The notes beneath the pieces are model-generated. The model saw only the letters and a program-made list of their open reading frames with translations. It ran no database searches and had not been told where the DNA came from. Shown in pieces: positions 54,644 to 63,860 of a DNA stretch of 64,000 nucleotides. The stretch comes from Candidatus Poribacteria bacterium (GTDB lineage: Bacteria > Poribacteria > WGA-4E > PCPOR2b). The DNA lies in assembly GCA_022826645.1 (NCBI GenBank), contig JAJDUM010000028.1:33591-97590 (forward strand), read 5' to 3'. Made by a program: the position numbers and the translations under genes. Each line of letters begins with the position of its first letter. Within the stretch, counting starts at the first letter, position 1.

Positions 54644-55060
54644 ATGCGAAGCAAACCGACATCGACACAAATCCAGTCCCTTGAGGAGGAACATTATTCT
54701 GGAATTCTCACTATTACAGAGGGACTCCCTGAATGGTTTGACGAAACTGCTCGAAGTAAATCAATTCCTATTGACATACGACATCAGGAAGGATTTGTGG
54801 CAGTTTCTGGACAAAGGGTAGTTGGGTTTGTGACACTCTACGTGGCAGAAGGACAACTTCACATCGGTTGGCTTGGGGTGGATAAGGCATTTCAGAGACG
54901 GGGAATTGGCAGCCGGCTTATAGCAGCTGCAGAAATGAAAGCACGTGATCTGGGAATAGATGAACTCGCCACTTATACGCTTGGAGATAGTGTAGAGTAC
55001 CAACCCTATGAGGAGACGAGGCACTTCTATTGGAAGTGTGGATTCAGCGTATACAAGTGA
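54644..55060 (+). CDS. GNAT-family N-acetyltransferase D
   Basis: 138 residues from ATG 54644; an in-frame TTG start at 54614 would add ten residues. The core has WLGVDKAFQRRGIGSRLIAA (Q-R-R-G-I-G acetyl-CoA loop) and the final ETRHFYWKCGFSVYK strand. No obvious ribosome-binding site for either start. Stand-alone, with a REP palindrome downstream. Confidence 0.88.
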   Translation: MRSKPTSTQIQSLEEEHYSGILTITEGLPEWFDETARSKSIPIDIRHQEGFVAVSGQRVVGFVTLYVAEGQLHIGWLGVDKAFQRRGIGSRLIAAAEMKARDLGIDELATYTLGDSVEYQPYEETRHFYWKCGFSVYK

Positions 55061-55169
55061 GCACAGACCGATAATCCTGGGTGTCCAGAAGAGATCTGGA
55101 TCTCAAAGCAAATTAAATAATCGCTCATGTTAAGAATTAGTGCAACAGCACCGACTTGCCTCAACAACC

Positions 55170-55192
55170 GTAGGCGGGGCATCTTGCCCCGC
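55170..55192. repeat. REP-like palindrome
   Basis: GCGGGGCATCTTGCCCCGC with the GTAG prefix; identical core to 40857-40879. Confidence 0.8.
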
Positions 55193-55283
55193 TCTTAACG
55201 CTTTCACCGTAACTGCACTCTGTTTTTACATGAGCCTAAATAATAATACTAGATAGTCATCTGTAACATCTTGGAGTGATATA

Positions 55284-56069
55284 ATGATAGATCACGACAA
55301 CCTTGAAGAGTTCTCCGATCCAGCCAACTATGACATGGAGGATGCTAGCGATACAGGTGTTGCCTTTTATACCGCCCTAGTGCGACAAACTGGCAGTCCC
55401 GTGCTCGATATTGCCTGTGGCACGGGTCGTGTCAGTATCCCGATTGCGCGATTGGGTTTTTCTGTAACCGGTTTAGATATCATACCGGGCATGATAGAAC
55501 GAGCACGTAGCAAATCTGTCGGCTTGCCTACACGTTGGATTGTGGGTGATGCCCGCACATTTGACCTAGGCGAACAGTTTCGGCTCATCTTCTTGACAGG
55601 TAACGCCTTTCAAGCTTTTCTGACAAACGCGGATCAGGAAGCGTTGTTGCAACGTGTGTATACACATTTACACAATGAGGGATTGTTTGCTTTTGAGACG
55701 CGCAATCCCATTTTCCCGCACTCCCAATCCCCAGTGGGATTATTCGTGCCGCTCGAAACAAACGCGGAGGAACAAGATTGGTCCTCTTTTACGGATGTAA
55801 ATGGGTGTGAAGTACGTGTGTCGAGAACCTACGTATATGACCATACGGCTCAGATCCATCACTGGACGACCTACAAACGCTGGCACGAAGATGGGGAGGC
55901 ACACACCAAGATCACGCGCACTGCGTTACGCTACACCTTTCCGCAGGAACTTGCAGCACTATTACGCTACAACGACCTCAGTATCGAACGGCAGTATGGC
56001 GATTGGAATCTAGAGCCGCTGGCCGCTGATAGCCCTAGCATTATCTCAGTCTGCCGCAAGCGAGGCTGA
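55284..56069 (+). CDS. Class I SAM-dependent methyltransferase C
   Basis: 261 residues. Motif I VLDIACGTGRVSIPIA (40-55), motif II VTGLDIIPGMIERA, then RLIFLTGNAFQAFL and LFAFETRNP. Full methyltransferase of the Methyltransf_25 type with an added C-terminal beta part (RTYVYDHTAQIHHWTTYKRW) as in many small-molecule O/N-methylases. TTGGAG upstream; 14 bp before the next gene, so probably coupled with the transglutaminase-Nudix fusion. Confidence 0.9.
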   Translation: MIDHDNLEEFSDPANYDMEDASDTGVAFYTALVRQTGSPVLDIACGTGRVSIPIARLGFSVTGLDIIPGMIERARSKSVGLPTRWIVGDARTFDLGEQFRLIFLTGNAFQAFLTNADQEALLQRVYTHLHNEGLFAFETRNPIFPHSQSPVGLFVPLETNAEEQDWSSFTDVNGCEVRVSRTYVYDHTAQIHHWTTYKRWHEDGEAHTKITRTALRYTFPQELAALLRYNDLSIERQYGDWNLEPLAADSPSIISVCRKRG

Positions 56070-56083
56070 ATTGGAGGATTAAC

Positions 56084-57106
56084 ATGGATAAATACCTGCG
56101 CCCCACGGACGTGATGGACTATAACCACCCCGAAGTCCAAGATCTAGCGCGTACCTTGGGAGACGGAATATCAGAGCAAACGACAATCGCAAAACGCTGC
56201 TTTGAGTGGGTCCGAGATGAAATCAAGCACAGCGGTGACTTCGAGATGAATCCGACGACCTGTGCTGCATCCGAAGTATTGCGTCATAAGACAGGATGGT
56301 GTTTTGCCAAGAGCCATCTATTGGCTGCGCTCTTAAGGGCTAACCGTATACCCGCTGCCCTGTGCTACCAACGACTTACACGAAATGGGAAGACCGCTCC
56401 CTTCACACTACACGGTTTGAATGCAGTTCTGCTGCCTGAATTTGGATGGTACAGAATCGATCCAAGAGGCAACAGAAGTGGAGTGGACGCTCAATTCGAT
56501 CCGCCCAATGAGAGGCTAGCCTGGCACATAGCCGTTGAGGGAGAAAGAGATCTCAGAGGCGTGTGGGCAGATCCGCTGCCGTCAGTCATTACTGTCTTGA
56601 GGAACCACAATACTTGGGAAGGGGTTCGCGATCATCTGCCAGATCTGCCCTTTCAAGGGCGAGATATTCGATATCAGGCAGTCCTCCTCAAGGATCACCA
56701 CGTCCTCTTACTGAAAATCGAAGAGGAAGACCAAGCTTTCTGGGTAATTCCCGGAGGCGGGCGGGAAGGTTCGGAATCCGAAGAAGAATGCGTGATACGA
56801 GAGGTGTGGGAAGAGACACATCTCCAAGTAGAAGTAGAGCGACTCGTTCTGGACGAGAAGGTCCCGCAAGACCCCATCTACGAGCGACACAAGACGTATC
56901 TATGCCAGATTATTGGAGGCGTGACCCAGCCCGGGATTGAACCCGAGGTAGGCGACGCAGAATCCCCAATAAAGGATATTGGCTGGTTTGATCTCCGAGC
57001 GGTGGATTCTTGGGATGCCCTTGGTGCGAGTCCGCCCTTTGCCTTCTCGCTCCTAAAACGGATTAGGGAAAAGCTGGGTTATGCAAGAGAAACATTAAAC
57101 AACTGA
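56084..57106 (+). CDS. Transglutaminase-like / Nudix hydrolase fusion
   Basis: 340 residues with two domains. Residues about 1-165 are transglutaminase-like with the Cys-His-Asp triad C73 (GWCFAKSHLLAALLRA), H110 (LHGLNAV) and D126 (RIDPRGN). Residues about 190-335 are a Nudix domain: G225-x5-E231-x7-R239-E240-V-W-E243-E244-T-H246-L, the Nudix box with H in place of the last G. TTGGAGG upstream. The frame is continuous across the junction. Nudix enzymes hydrolyse nucleoside diphosphate derivatives; how the two activities combine is unknown. Confidence 0.9.
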   Translation: MDKYLRPTDVMDYNHPEVQDLARTLGDGISEQTTIAKRCFEWVRDEIKHSGDFEMNPTTCAASEVLRHKTGWCFAKSHLLAALLRANRIPAALCYQRLTRNGKTAPFTLHGLNAVLLPEFGWYRIDPRGNRSGVDAQFDPPNERLAWHIAVEGERDLRGVWADPLPSVITVLRNHNTWEGVRDHLPDLPFQGRDIRYQAVLLKDHHVLLLKIEEEDQAFWVIPGGGREGSESEEECVIREVWEETHLQVEVERLVLDEKVPQDPIYERHKTYLCQIIGGVTQPGIEPEVGDAESPIKDIGWFDLRAVDSWDALGASPPFAFSLLKRIREKLGYARETLNN

Positions 57107-57271
57107 AGAAGCCTTGCAATCGATATTGCCTTTGACTGAGTTTATTCTTTCCGTAACAAAGTAAGCTCCCCTGCACACCATTCGGCGTTTGCAAACCGGG
57201 GGGACATCACGGGAAAAGAGCAAGTCCTTTATCAGTTGTCATCGTGGCTTATATAAACGGAGCGATCAAAG

Positions 57272-58321
57272 ATGGAGGTCCCGTTATCATTCATAGAGAA
57301 AAGCCTTTCAAATGCTCTCAAATACGAGATTCGGCTCGCAAAGTGTACGAAATTCAAGAAGAATCGTATCTTTCGTTGTGAGGCGCTGCTTGTCAAGATG
57401 GCAAGACAGACCAAGCGCGAACCGTATGATCGTGGACGGGATTGCATCGGAAGTTCGGCTTGGAAACTCTTCAATGAATGGGCTGCGCTTCAATTCTTGG
57501 GTAAAATCAGCGGTGAGAAAATGATAACCCCCAAGTTTATTGCTGGCGATGCTACACAAGGGTTAATCTCATTTGAGTATGTGTCGAAAGCACGTTCGTT
57601 CAGGGATATATTGCGTAAATCCAATGCAGCCGAGCGAACGCATGCTCTACTTGCCCATGCTCAAGCAATGGGACGTATGCACGGAAACACCTATGGAAGG
57701 AGGAACGAATGGCTCAACATACGGACGAATCTGGGAACCCACTACCAAGCGGAAACAGATTCATACAATGGAATCCTCCGCACTTTTCGTAGATTCGCAA
57801 CATTAGTCGGGCAACCAGGATCTATCGCTGTTGAGAGCGAACTGTCTGAATTACAGGAGATTCTTTCAAACGCTGAACTATTTTCCGCTTTCAGGCATGT
57901 GGATATTGCTCCCCAGAACTATCTGTTGGTAGACGACGGTGTGAAACTTGTCGATTTCGAGTACAGTAGTTACGGGTACTTCCCCCTTGATGCGCCTTTA
58001 GGTCCATTTCCTTTTCCGGTGCGCTGGGAATGCGATGAAGCTTTGACGCAAGAGATCGAAAGCGTTTATCCGACGGAATTGTCCTCTGGTTTTGGTGGAG
58101 CACTAGACGATGCTATCTACTACAGAGGACTATTGATAGCTTGGATATATTGGCTACTACGTCTTGGACCTATTCCCCGAACGCATGAAGATATGATCGC
58201 AGTATCCGATGAGTTAGCCTGTCGGTGCAACGCAGTAGCACGTTTGAGCCGCGAAATTGAGTATTTACCACAGATCGGGCGTATATTTGGGCAAGTGGCA
58301 ACAATCCACGAAAGTCATTGA
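57272..58321 (+). CDS. APH/choline-kinase-like phosphotransferase B
   Basis: 349 residues. Catalytic loop H209-V-D211-x4-N216 (RHVDIAPQNYLL) and metal Asp in KLVDFEYSSYG (about 225-235), the APH/ChoK/HSK2 kinase pattern. The N-terminal nucleotide-binding lobe is less clear: RCEALLVKMARQ may hold the lysine, and EWAALQFLG matches the usual E-helix. The ribosome-binding site before ATG 57272 is weak. Followed closely by a DUF4037 gene, as in some resistance-type clusters. Substrate unknown. Confidence 0.82.
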   Translation: MEVPLSFIEKSLSNALKYEIRLAKCTKFKKNRIFRCEALLVKMARQTKREPYDRGRDCIGSSAWKLFNEWAALQFLGKISGEKMITPKFIAGDATQGLISFEYVSKARSFRDILRKSNAAERTHALLAHAQAMGRMHGNTYGRRNEWLNIRTNLGTHYQAETDSYNGILRTFRRFATLVGQPGSIAVESELSELQEILSNAELFSAFRHVDIAPQNYLLVDDGVKLVDFEYSSYGYFPLDAPLGPFPFPVRWECDEALTQEIESVYPTELSSGFGGALDDAIYYRGLLIAWIYWLLRLGPIPRTHEDMIAVSDELACRCNAVARLSREIEYLPQIGRIFGQVATIHESH

Positions 58322-58400
58322 TGAAGTCCGGCAATCAATATTTACACGCTATTCCGCGTTCGCAAACCGTGAAAATTTAGACGAAACAGCAAGAGAAGAA

Positions 58401-59465
58401 ATGACCTCTACTAAAACCAACGATACCTCCAACGATGGCACCGACTTCGTAAGCGGGGTTGATTTAGCTCGGATGTTCTATATTGAGGTCGTTCGCCCAC
58501 TCATAGAAGGGCGATCCCACAGTGCAGCGAGGTTAGGTTCGGGGTCGGATGTCCTCGGTTTTGACACCCCTCGATCAACTGACCATGGTTGGGGTCCACA
58601 GCTACACCTTTTCGTAGCAGCCTCTGAGGTAGACACTATCCGCACAATTATCGATTCCGATTTGCCAGAGGAGTTTCACGGTTGGTCCGTGCGCTTCGGT
58701 TGGGATGAGGTCGTCGTTCAGCATCACGTGCACGTTGGTCCCCTTGGGGAATGGCTTGAATCGCATCTGGGATTTGATCCGCAGGTGGATATCACGGCCC
58801 AAGACTGGTTTACGACACCGCAACAACTCCTCCTTGAGGTGACAGCAGGTGCGGTCTTTCATGATCCCGATGGAGATTTGAAGCGCGTTCGCAGTAAACT
58901 GGAGTGGTATCCAAACGATATTTGGCTATGGCTCTTGGCGTGTCAGTGGCGTCGAATCGCTCAAGAAGAGGCGTTTGTTGGTCGCACAGCTGAAGTCGGC
59001 GATGAACTCGGTTCACGAATCGTGGCAGCCCGAATTGTACGCGACCTCATGAGGCTCTGCTTCCTTATAGAACGGCAATATGCACCGTACAGCAAGTGGT
59101 TGGGCAGCGCATTCTGCAACCTCCCCATTGCCCCCGGAATTGCCCCACACCTTGATGCAGCACTCAAGGCGACGGACTACCCCGCCAGAGAAGCTGCACT
59201 CTGTTCCGCCTACGAATATGTCGGGCGTTGCCATAATCAACTTAATCTCACCCCTCCCGTCGATCCTGAAACCCGCCTGTTCTACAAACGTCCCTTTCGA
59301 GTGCTCGGAGGAGATCGATTCGCTGAAGCATGTTTGTCCGCGATCCAAGACAAATGGTTGAAAGGACAACCGCTTGTAGGCAGCATCGATCAGTTTGTGG
59401 ATAGTACGGATATCTTGAGCAGTGCACATCGGTCCCAGTGCCTTGCCAATATCTATGACAACTGA
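58401..59465 (+). CDS. DUF4037-domain protein (nucleotidyltransferase-like)
   Basis: 354 residues from ATG 58401. The frame reaches back to 58257 into the kinase gene, but residues before MTSTKTND are not family-like. Opening ARLGSGSDVLGFDTPRSTDH resembles the nucleotidyltransferase G-S and D-x-D motif region that starts DUF4037, followed by HGWGPQLHLFV. The rest is helical, with VRDLMRLCFLIERQYAPYSKWLG typical of the family. Members are thought to be minor nucleotidyltransferases; none of the substrates is known to me. Confidence 0.85.
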   Translation: MTSTKTNDTSNDGTDFVSGVDLARMFYIEVVRPLIEGRSHSAARLGSGSDVLGFDTPRSTDHGWGPQLHLFVAASEVDTIRTIIDSDLPEEFHGWSVRFGWDEVVVQHHVHVGPLGEWLESHLGFDPQVDITAQDWFTTPQQLLLEVTAGAVFHDPDGDLKRVRSKLEWYPNDIWLWLLACQWRRIAQEEAFVGRTAEVGDELGSRIVAARIVRDLMRLCFLIERQYAPYSKWLGSAFCNLPIAPGIAPHLDAALKATDYPAREAALCSAYEYVGRCHNQLNLTPPVDPETRLFYKRPFRVLGGDRFAEACLSAIQDKWLKGQPLVGSIDQFVDSTDILSSAHRSQCLANIYDN

Positions 59466-59497
59466 TTCCTATACACCCGAATATATAAGGAGGAAAG

Positions 59498-60257
59498 ATG
59501 CGGATACAGATCACTGATGCAGAACAGGCGAACGGAAGAATGAGTGAGGCTAATTTGGATTTGGCTGTTCGGCTACTGCGAGAAATTGGAGCGGTAATCC
59601 TTGAGAATGCTGTGCCGCTCGATATTGTCAAAGAAGCACAAACCGCCTATTTCGATGCCCTCCAACGCGGCAGGAGGCGTAAGGTTCGTCATGCAAACGA
59701 AATGCCGTACCTGCATCACCAGTTTATCGCCAATCCCTTCGCCCTCCAAGTTATTGAAGCCGCCATGGGCAAGAAGGTAGCCCTGTTCCTTTCTTGGATC
59801 CATGACAGCCCCCCAAACGCAGACGAAAACGAGGTAGACAGCATCCCCCATCGTGATGGTAACCACCTATTTCCTGAACTGCCCTGCGTGCTTCCTGTCT
59901 CAGGTATTTACGTGGACATTCCGCTAGTCGATTTTTTAGAGGAAAATGGAGCCACAAAGATCTGGCCCAACTCGCACCTAATCATGGACTGTCCACCATC
60001 AGATGTTCAAAATTTAGGAGAACGAGGGAAGCACCTACCTGCCCTCCCTACAGGCGACAATGCCCATGGGCTCTCTGATTCTTCGTGATATGCGGTTGTG
60101 GCATGCAGGAATGCCGAATAGAACCGACACGAACCGTCCAATGCTTGATCTCGGTTATATGCGTGTATTCCCTCATGCGAGTGAACGCCTTCGAATACCT
60201 CAAGAACTCAAGAAAGATTGGTCTAAATCAGCTAAGAAGCTTCTTCGGACAGGTTAG
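59498..60257 (+). pseudogene. PhyH-family oxygenase gene interrupted by a frameshift
   Basis: The first frame (59498-60088) encodes a PhyH N-terminus with H118-R-D120 in IPHRDGNH. It runs through DFLEENGATKIWPNSH and then goes out of register. The correct continuation is in another frame, LPSLQATMPMGSLILRDMRLWH and onward, giving the distal His in RLWHAGMPN and ending at 60257. The switch lies between 60018 and about 60045. AAGGAGG precedes the ATG. An indel in the genome, or an assembly error, is most likely. Confidence 0.82.
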
Positions 60258-60323
60258 GGACAGATTGCTAGATAGTCCGTAGGTCGAGTTTCCATACTCG
60301 ACACGTAATCTGAATTTTTCCCC

Positions 60324-60352
60324 TTGCTACTTAACACATGTTATGCTACAAT
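60324..60352 (+). promoter_or_regulatory. Candidate promoter for the toroid-protein gene
   Basis: TTGCTA (60324-60329), 17-nt spacer, TACAAT (60347-60352) with TG one nt before the -10. About 78 bp upstream of the start codon. Confidence 0.45.
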
Positions 60353-60429
60353 TGCATCCACTATCTCACTTTCTGCAACAACTGGTGTATATAGTAGATT
60401 CTACAATTATAGTCTAGGACGAGGGAAAA

Positions 60430-61344
60430 ATGAAAAGACTGACGCAAGAAGCATTTCAAAGCGCGAAGAATTTCATAATGGATCAGGGGAGGGAGTTGGA
60501 CCAAAGACGTTTTGAATTTCACTTTGAAGCCGGATCTGACGATGATGTCCTTACTGCACTGAGATCTTATCAAAACGACGACGGGGGTTTTGGAAACAGT
60601 CTGGAACCTGATATCAGGACATCGGCATCGTCTGCGATTGCGACCACGGTAGGTTTTCAAGTTCTCAGGGAAATTCGTGCACCTGCGGAGCACACACTGG
60701 TGCGAAAAGGAATCGAGTATTTTCTCGCAACCTACAACAAGTCCCGGAGGGTATGGCAAATCATTCCACCTGAAGTGGAGGAGGCACCTCACGCCCCTTG
60801 GTGGAATTATGAAGACAGTGCTGAAAATTTCGGTCAGTTTCTAGTCAACCCGCGTGCTGAGATTGTCGGATATTTGCACGAATTCAGCGACAGAGTCCCA
60901 ACGCAACTGTTGAAGCAATTAATCACAGCCGTTCTGGAACATCTGGAATCCCGGCCCGACAAAATGGAGATGCACGATATCCTCTGTTTCGCTAAACTAG
61001 CAGAGACGGAAACCCTACCAAATAGGAAGGAGGTGTGGGAAAAGCTCGCCCGGGCAGCGGCACCTCGTATCGCCCGAAATGCAGACCAACTAACCGGTTA
61101 TGTTCTCAAACCCCTGTGGTTGGTGTCCTCTCCAGAATCACCCCTCGCCACTGAATTCAAGGAGGAGGTGGAGATGAACTTGGACTTTGAGATCGAGCAG
61201 CAGGGCGGGGACGGCTCTTGGTCCCCGAATTTTTCTTGGGGAGATCAACATCCGGAAACGTGGCAAATAGCCAAGAAGGAATGGCAATCTCGATTCACAG
61301 TCGATACCTTGAAAACATTGAGAGATTTCGGGCGGATTGAATAA
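60430..61344 (+). CDS. Alpha/alpha-toroid (prenyltransferase / squalene-cyclase fold) protein
   Basis: 304 residues. Has the QW-like repeat SYQNDDGGFGNSLEPDIR near residue 47 and a second, GGDGSWSPNFSWGD, near the C-terminus, the signature of alpha/alpha-toroid terpenoid-cyclase and prenyltransferase folds. The DxDD catalytic motif of cyclases is not apparent, so it may be a binding or uncharacterised member. Similar stand-alone proteins of about 300 residues are common. GAGGGAAAA precedes ATG. Confidence 0.75.
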   Translation: MKRLTQEAFQSAKNFIMDQGRELDQRRFEFHFEAGSDDDVLTALRSYQNDDGGFGNSLEPDIRTSASSAIATTVGFQVLREIRAPAEHTLVRKGIEYFLATYNKSRRVWQIIPPEVEEAPHAPWWNYEDSAENFGQFLVNPRAEIVGYLHEFSDRVPTQLLKQLITAVLEHLESRPDKMEMHDILCFAKLAETETLPNRKEVWEKLARAAAPRIARNADQLTGYVLKPLWLVSSPESPLATEFKEEVEMNLDFEIEQQGGDGSWSPNFSWGDQHPETWQIAKKEWQSRFTVDTLKTLRDFGRIE

Positions 61345-61382
61345 GTAGATACATAGAATGCAGATACAGGTACAATAATCTT

Positions 61383-61949
61383 ATGGACACCAGTCGCGAA
61401 CAAGGAAAAATCATCCTCATCAACGGTGCTTCGAGTTCCGGCAAGTCAACGCTCGCACGCGAATTACAGCAAACGCTGCCACTGCCATTCTGGCACTTTT
61501 CGTTTGACCACCTCCGCGACTCCAACGCCCTGCCGATGGCACGTATTCGCAGCGGTGAAATTGATTGGTCAACGATGAGACCTGCTGTCTTCGATGGGTT
61601 TCATCGGTGTTTGCCAGCTTTGGCAAAAGCAGGCAATAATCTCATCGTCGAACACATCATTGAAAATGAAATTTGGCTGTCGGATCTGGTGGAATTACTC
61701 ACCGGTTTGGACGTATTCTTTGTCGGTGTACACTGTCCGCTTCCTGAACTTGAGCGCAGAGAACGCGAGAGAGGAAACCGGCGAGCGGGGGAGGCTCGGC
61801 GGGACTATCAAGTAATACACAGTTTCACTGAATACGATCTGGAAGTCAACTCAATGCAGCCGAACCAGACCAATGTGGACACATTAGTTGATGCCTGGAA
61901 ATCTCGCCAACCCCCCAGCGCATTTGAGCGGATGAGTGCGCGAAAGTGA
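61383..61949 (+). CDS. Chloramphenicol phosphotransferase-like P-loop kinase
   Basis: 188 residues. P-loop G15-A-S-S-S-G-K-S-T23, followed by FSFDHLRDSNALP (substrate-binding aspartate), NLIVEHIIEN and VGVHCPLPELERRERERGNR, the pattern of the CPT (PF07931) family. It phosphorylates chloramphenicol in Streptomyces; here the substrate is unknown. No strong ribosome-binding site. Last gene of the small-enzyme stretch, convergent with the acyl-CoA ligase. Confidence 0.88.
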   Translation: MDTSREQGKIILINGASSSGKSTLARELQQTLPLPFWHFSFDHLRDSNALPMARIRSGEIDWSTMRPAVFDGFHRCLPALAKAGNNLIVEHIIENEIWLSDLVELLTGLDVFFVGVHCPLPELERRERERGNRRAGEARRDYQVIHSFTEYDLEVNSMQPNQTNVDTLVDAWKSRQPPSAFERMSARK

Positions 61950-62017
61950 ACACTCTCATCCGCCATCTCAACTAGACTTTTGAGGTAACACCGCAATGGG
62001 GAAGGTATAGCAGGTTT

Positions 62018-63811
62018 CTAACCATCATCGCCATACATCTGGTCAATCGCTGCTTTATGCTTCTCCATAATGACCTGTCGCTTGAGTTTGAGCGTCGGCG
62101 TTATATCCCCAGATTCTTGCGAAAATTCCTCCTCCATTAAGGTGAATCTCCGAACCCGCTCAAAGTCAGCAAAATCGCCCGAGTATTGGTTGATTTCACC
62201 TCGAATCAGCTGCTGAATCTCTTGCGTCTGGAGGAGTGCAGGGAGATCTCCGGCATCAAGCCCCTGTTCTGTCGCATACTCCTTAATCTCATCATAATTT
62301 GGCACAATAAGCGCAGTAACAGTGCTACGCTGATCACCGAGAAGCATAATTTCGCTGATATAGGGGCTCTGCTTGAGCTGATTCTCAATGGGCTGCGGCG
62401 CGACATTTTTGCCATTGGAGAGAACAAGGATGTTCTTCTTCCGATCTGTTATTCTTACAAATCCTTCCGCGTCAATCTCCCCAATATCACCCGTGTGAAA
62501 CCACCCATCTGAATCGATTGCTTCCGCCGTATCTGACGGTTTGTTGAAATAGCCCTGCATAATGTGGGGACCACGCGACAGAATCTCACCATCTTCAGCG
62601 ATCTTCACCTCTATGCCCGGAATAACGGGACCCACAGTGCCAAACTTCCACTGATCTGGACGGTTCACACTAATAACAGGTGAGGTTTCAGTCAGACCGT
62701 ATCCTTCAAGGATAAGGATACCCGCCGCATGGAAAAACTCCGCAATCGCCTGCGACAAGGGCGCACCACCGGATACGAAAAATCGCAAGCGTCCACCGGT
62801 CGCCGCCTTAAGTTTTTGGAAAACCAGTTTGTCGGCAATACTCGCCTTCAGCGATAACACGGAGGATGGCTCTCTTTTCTCTTGGATGGCTTGACTTACC
62901 TTCGAGCCAACACCGACGCTCCAGTGGAAAATCTTCTGTTTGAGACCAGAACCTTCCTTGACAGAACGGAGTATTCTTTCATGCATCCCTTCATAGAGGC
63001 GGGGTACACTCATCATAATTGTCGGGCGAACGTCCTGCATATCTTGGCGAATCGTAAACAGGCTTTCAGCATACGATATATTCGCGCCACCGCTAAGTGG
63101 CAGATAGTGCCCGCCCATCCGTTCAAACACGTGCGATAACGGAAGGAAGGAAAGGAAAATATCATCAGGGGTGATTGACACAATCCCCGTTGCCGCTTGC
63201 ACATTCGACACAAAGTTGCCGTGGGTCAACATTGCGCCCTTCGGATCACCTGTCGTTCCGGAGGTATAAATAATCGAGGCGAGATCATCGGGTTCAACAG
63301 CCTCACTCGCTTGCTGGTACTTCTCATCACCGTTTTCAACCTGCTGCCCAAGCTCACACACCTGATCAAATGTGCGCACCGAATCGTCCGGTAAATCATC
63401 AAAAACAATAATGTGCTGCAGATTCGTTGTGGCATTTGTGTCAAAGGCTTTGATCTTCTCCAACTGTTGTTCGCTGGATACACAGATGACCTTTGCCCCC
63501 GAATCCCTGACGATGTACTCCACCTGTGCGGCAGTCAACGTTGAAAACATCGGCACAGTAACGCCACCACCGGCAAGCGTTGCCAAGTCCGTTTTTGCCC
63601 ATTCCGGTCGGTTTTCCGATAACAGGGCGACCCGATCTCCTTTCTGCAAGCCGAGTTCAGCCAACCCCAAGCAAAAGTGCTTTATCCGTTCTCCAAGCGT
63701 CGCATAAGAGATGTCCTGAAACTCCTTGTTGACTTTGTAAGATAACGCAGGCTTCGATCCGTGTTGCTGGATGGTATTTTGTACCATCTGGTTGATTGTT
63801 GCTTTGTCCAT
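62018..63811 (-). CDS. Long-chain acyl-CoA synthetase (AMP-forming)
   Basis: ATP-dependent fatty acyl-CoA ligase (FadD/FAA type, ANL superfamily). 597 residues from ATG 63811 (AAGGAGG 6 nt upstream). P-loop IIYTSGTTGDPKG (180-192), LSFLPLSHVFERMGG, ILEGYGLTETSPV, DGWFHTGDIGEID and the hinge ITDRKKNILVLSNGKNV. Long-type with the C-terminal LKLKRQVIMEKH. Activates fatty acids for beta-oxidation or lipid synthesis. Independent transcription unit. Confidence 0.95.
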   Translation of the reverse strand: MDKATINQMVQNTIQQHGSKPALSYKVNKEFQDISYATLGERIKHFCLGLAELGLQKGDRVALLSENRPEWAKTDLATLAGGGVTVPMFSTLTAAQVEYIVRDSGAKVICVSSEQQLEKIKAFDTNATTNLQHIIVFDDLPDDSVRTFDQVCELGQQVENGDEKYQQASEAVEPDDLASIIYTSGTTGDPKGAMLTHGNFVSNVQAATGIVSITPDDIFLSFLPLSHVFERMGGHYLPLSGGANISYAESLFTIRQDMQDVRPTIMMSVPRLYEGMHERILRSVKEGSGLKQKIFHWSVGVGSKVSQAIQEKREPSSVLSLKASIADKLVFQKLKAATGGRLRFFVSGGAPLSQAIAEFFHAAGILILEGYGLTETSPVISVNRPDQWKFGTVGPVIPGIEVKIAEDGEILSRGPHIMQGYFNKPSDTAEAIDSDGWFHTGDIGEIDAEGFVRITDRKKNILVLSNGKNVAPQPIENQLKQSPYISEIMLLGDQRSTVTALIVPNYDEIKEYATEQGLDAGDLPALLQTQEIQQLIRGEINQYSGDFADFERVRRFTLMEEEFSQESGDITPTLKLKRQVIMEKHKAAIDQMYGDDG

Positions 63812-63860
63812 GACCAACCTCCTTGTATTAGGATTATGGGTAATCTGGAAAACGTTGACG

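Noticed and set aside
60060..60257. Independent 65-residue gene
   Set aside because: It continues the PhyH fold (RLWHAGMPN) of the upstream frame and is counted as part of a frameshifted gene.
45000..62000. Integrated prophage or ICE
   Set aside because: No integrase, structural, conjugation or attachment-site features were found.
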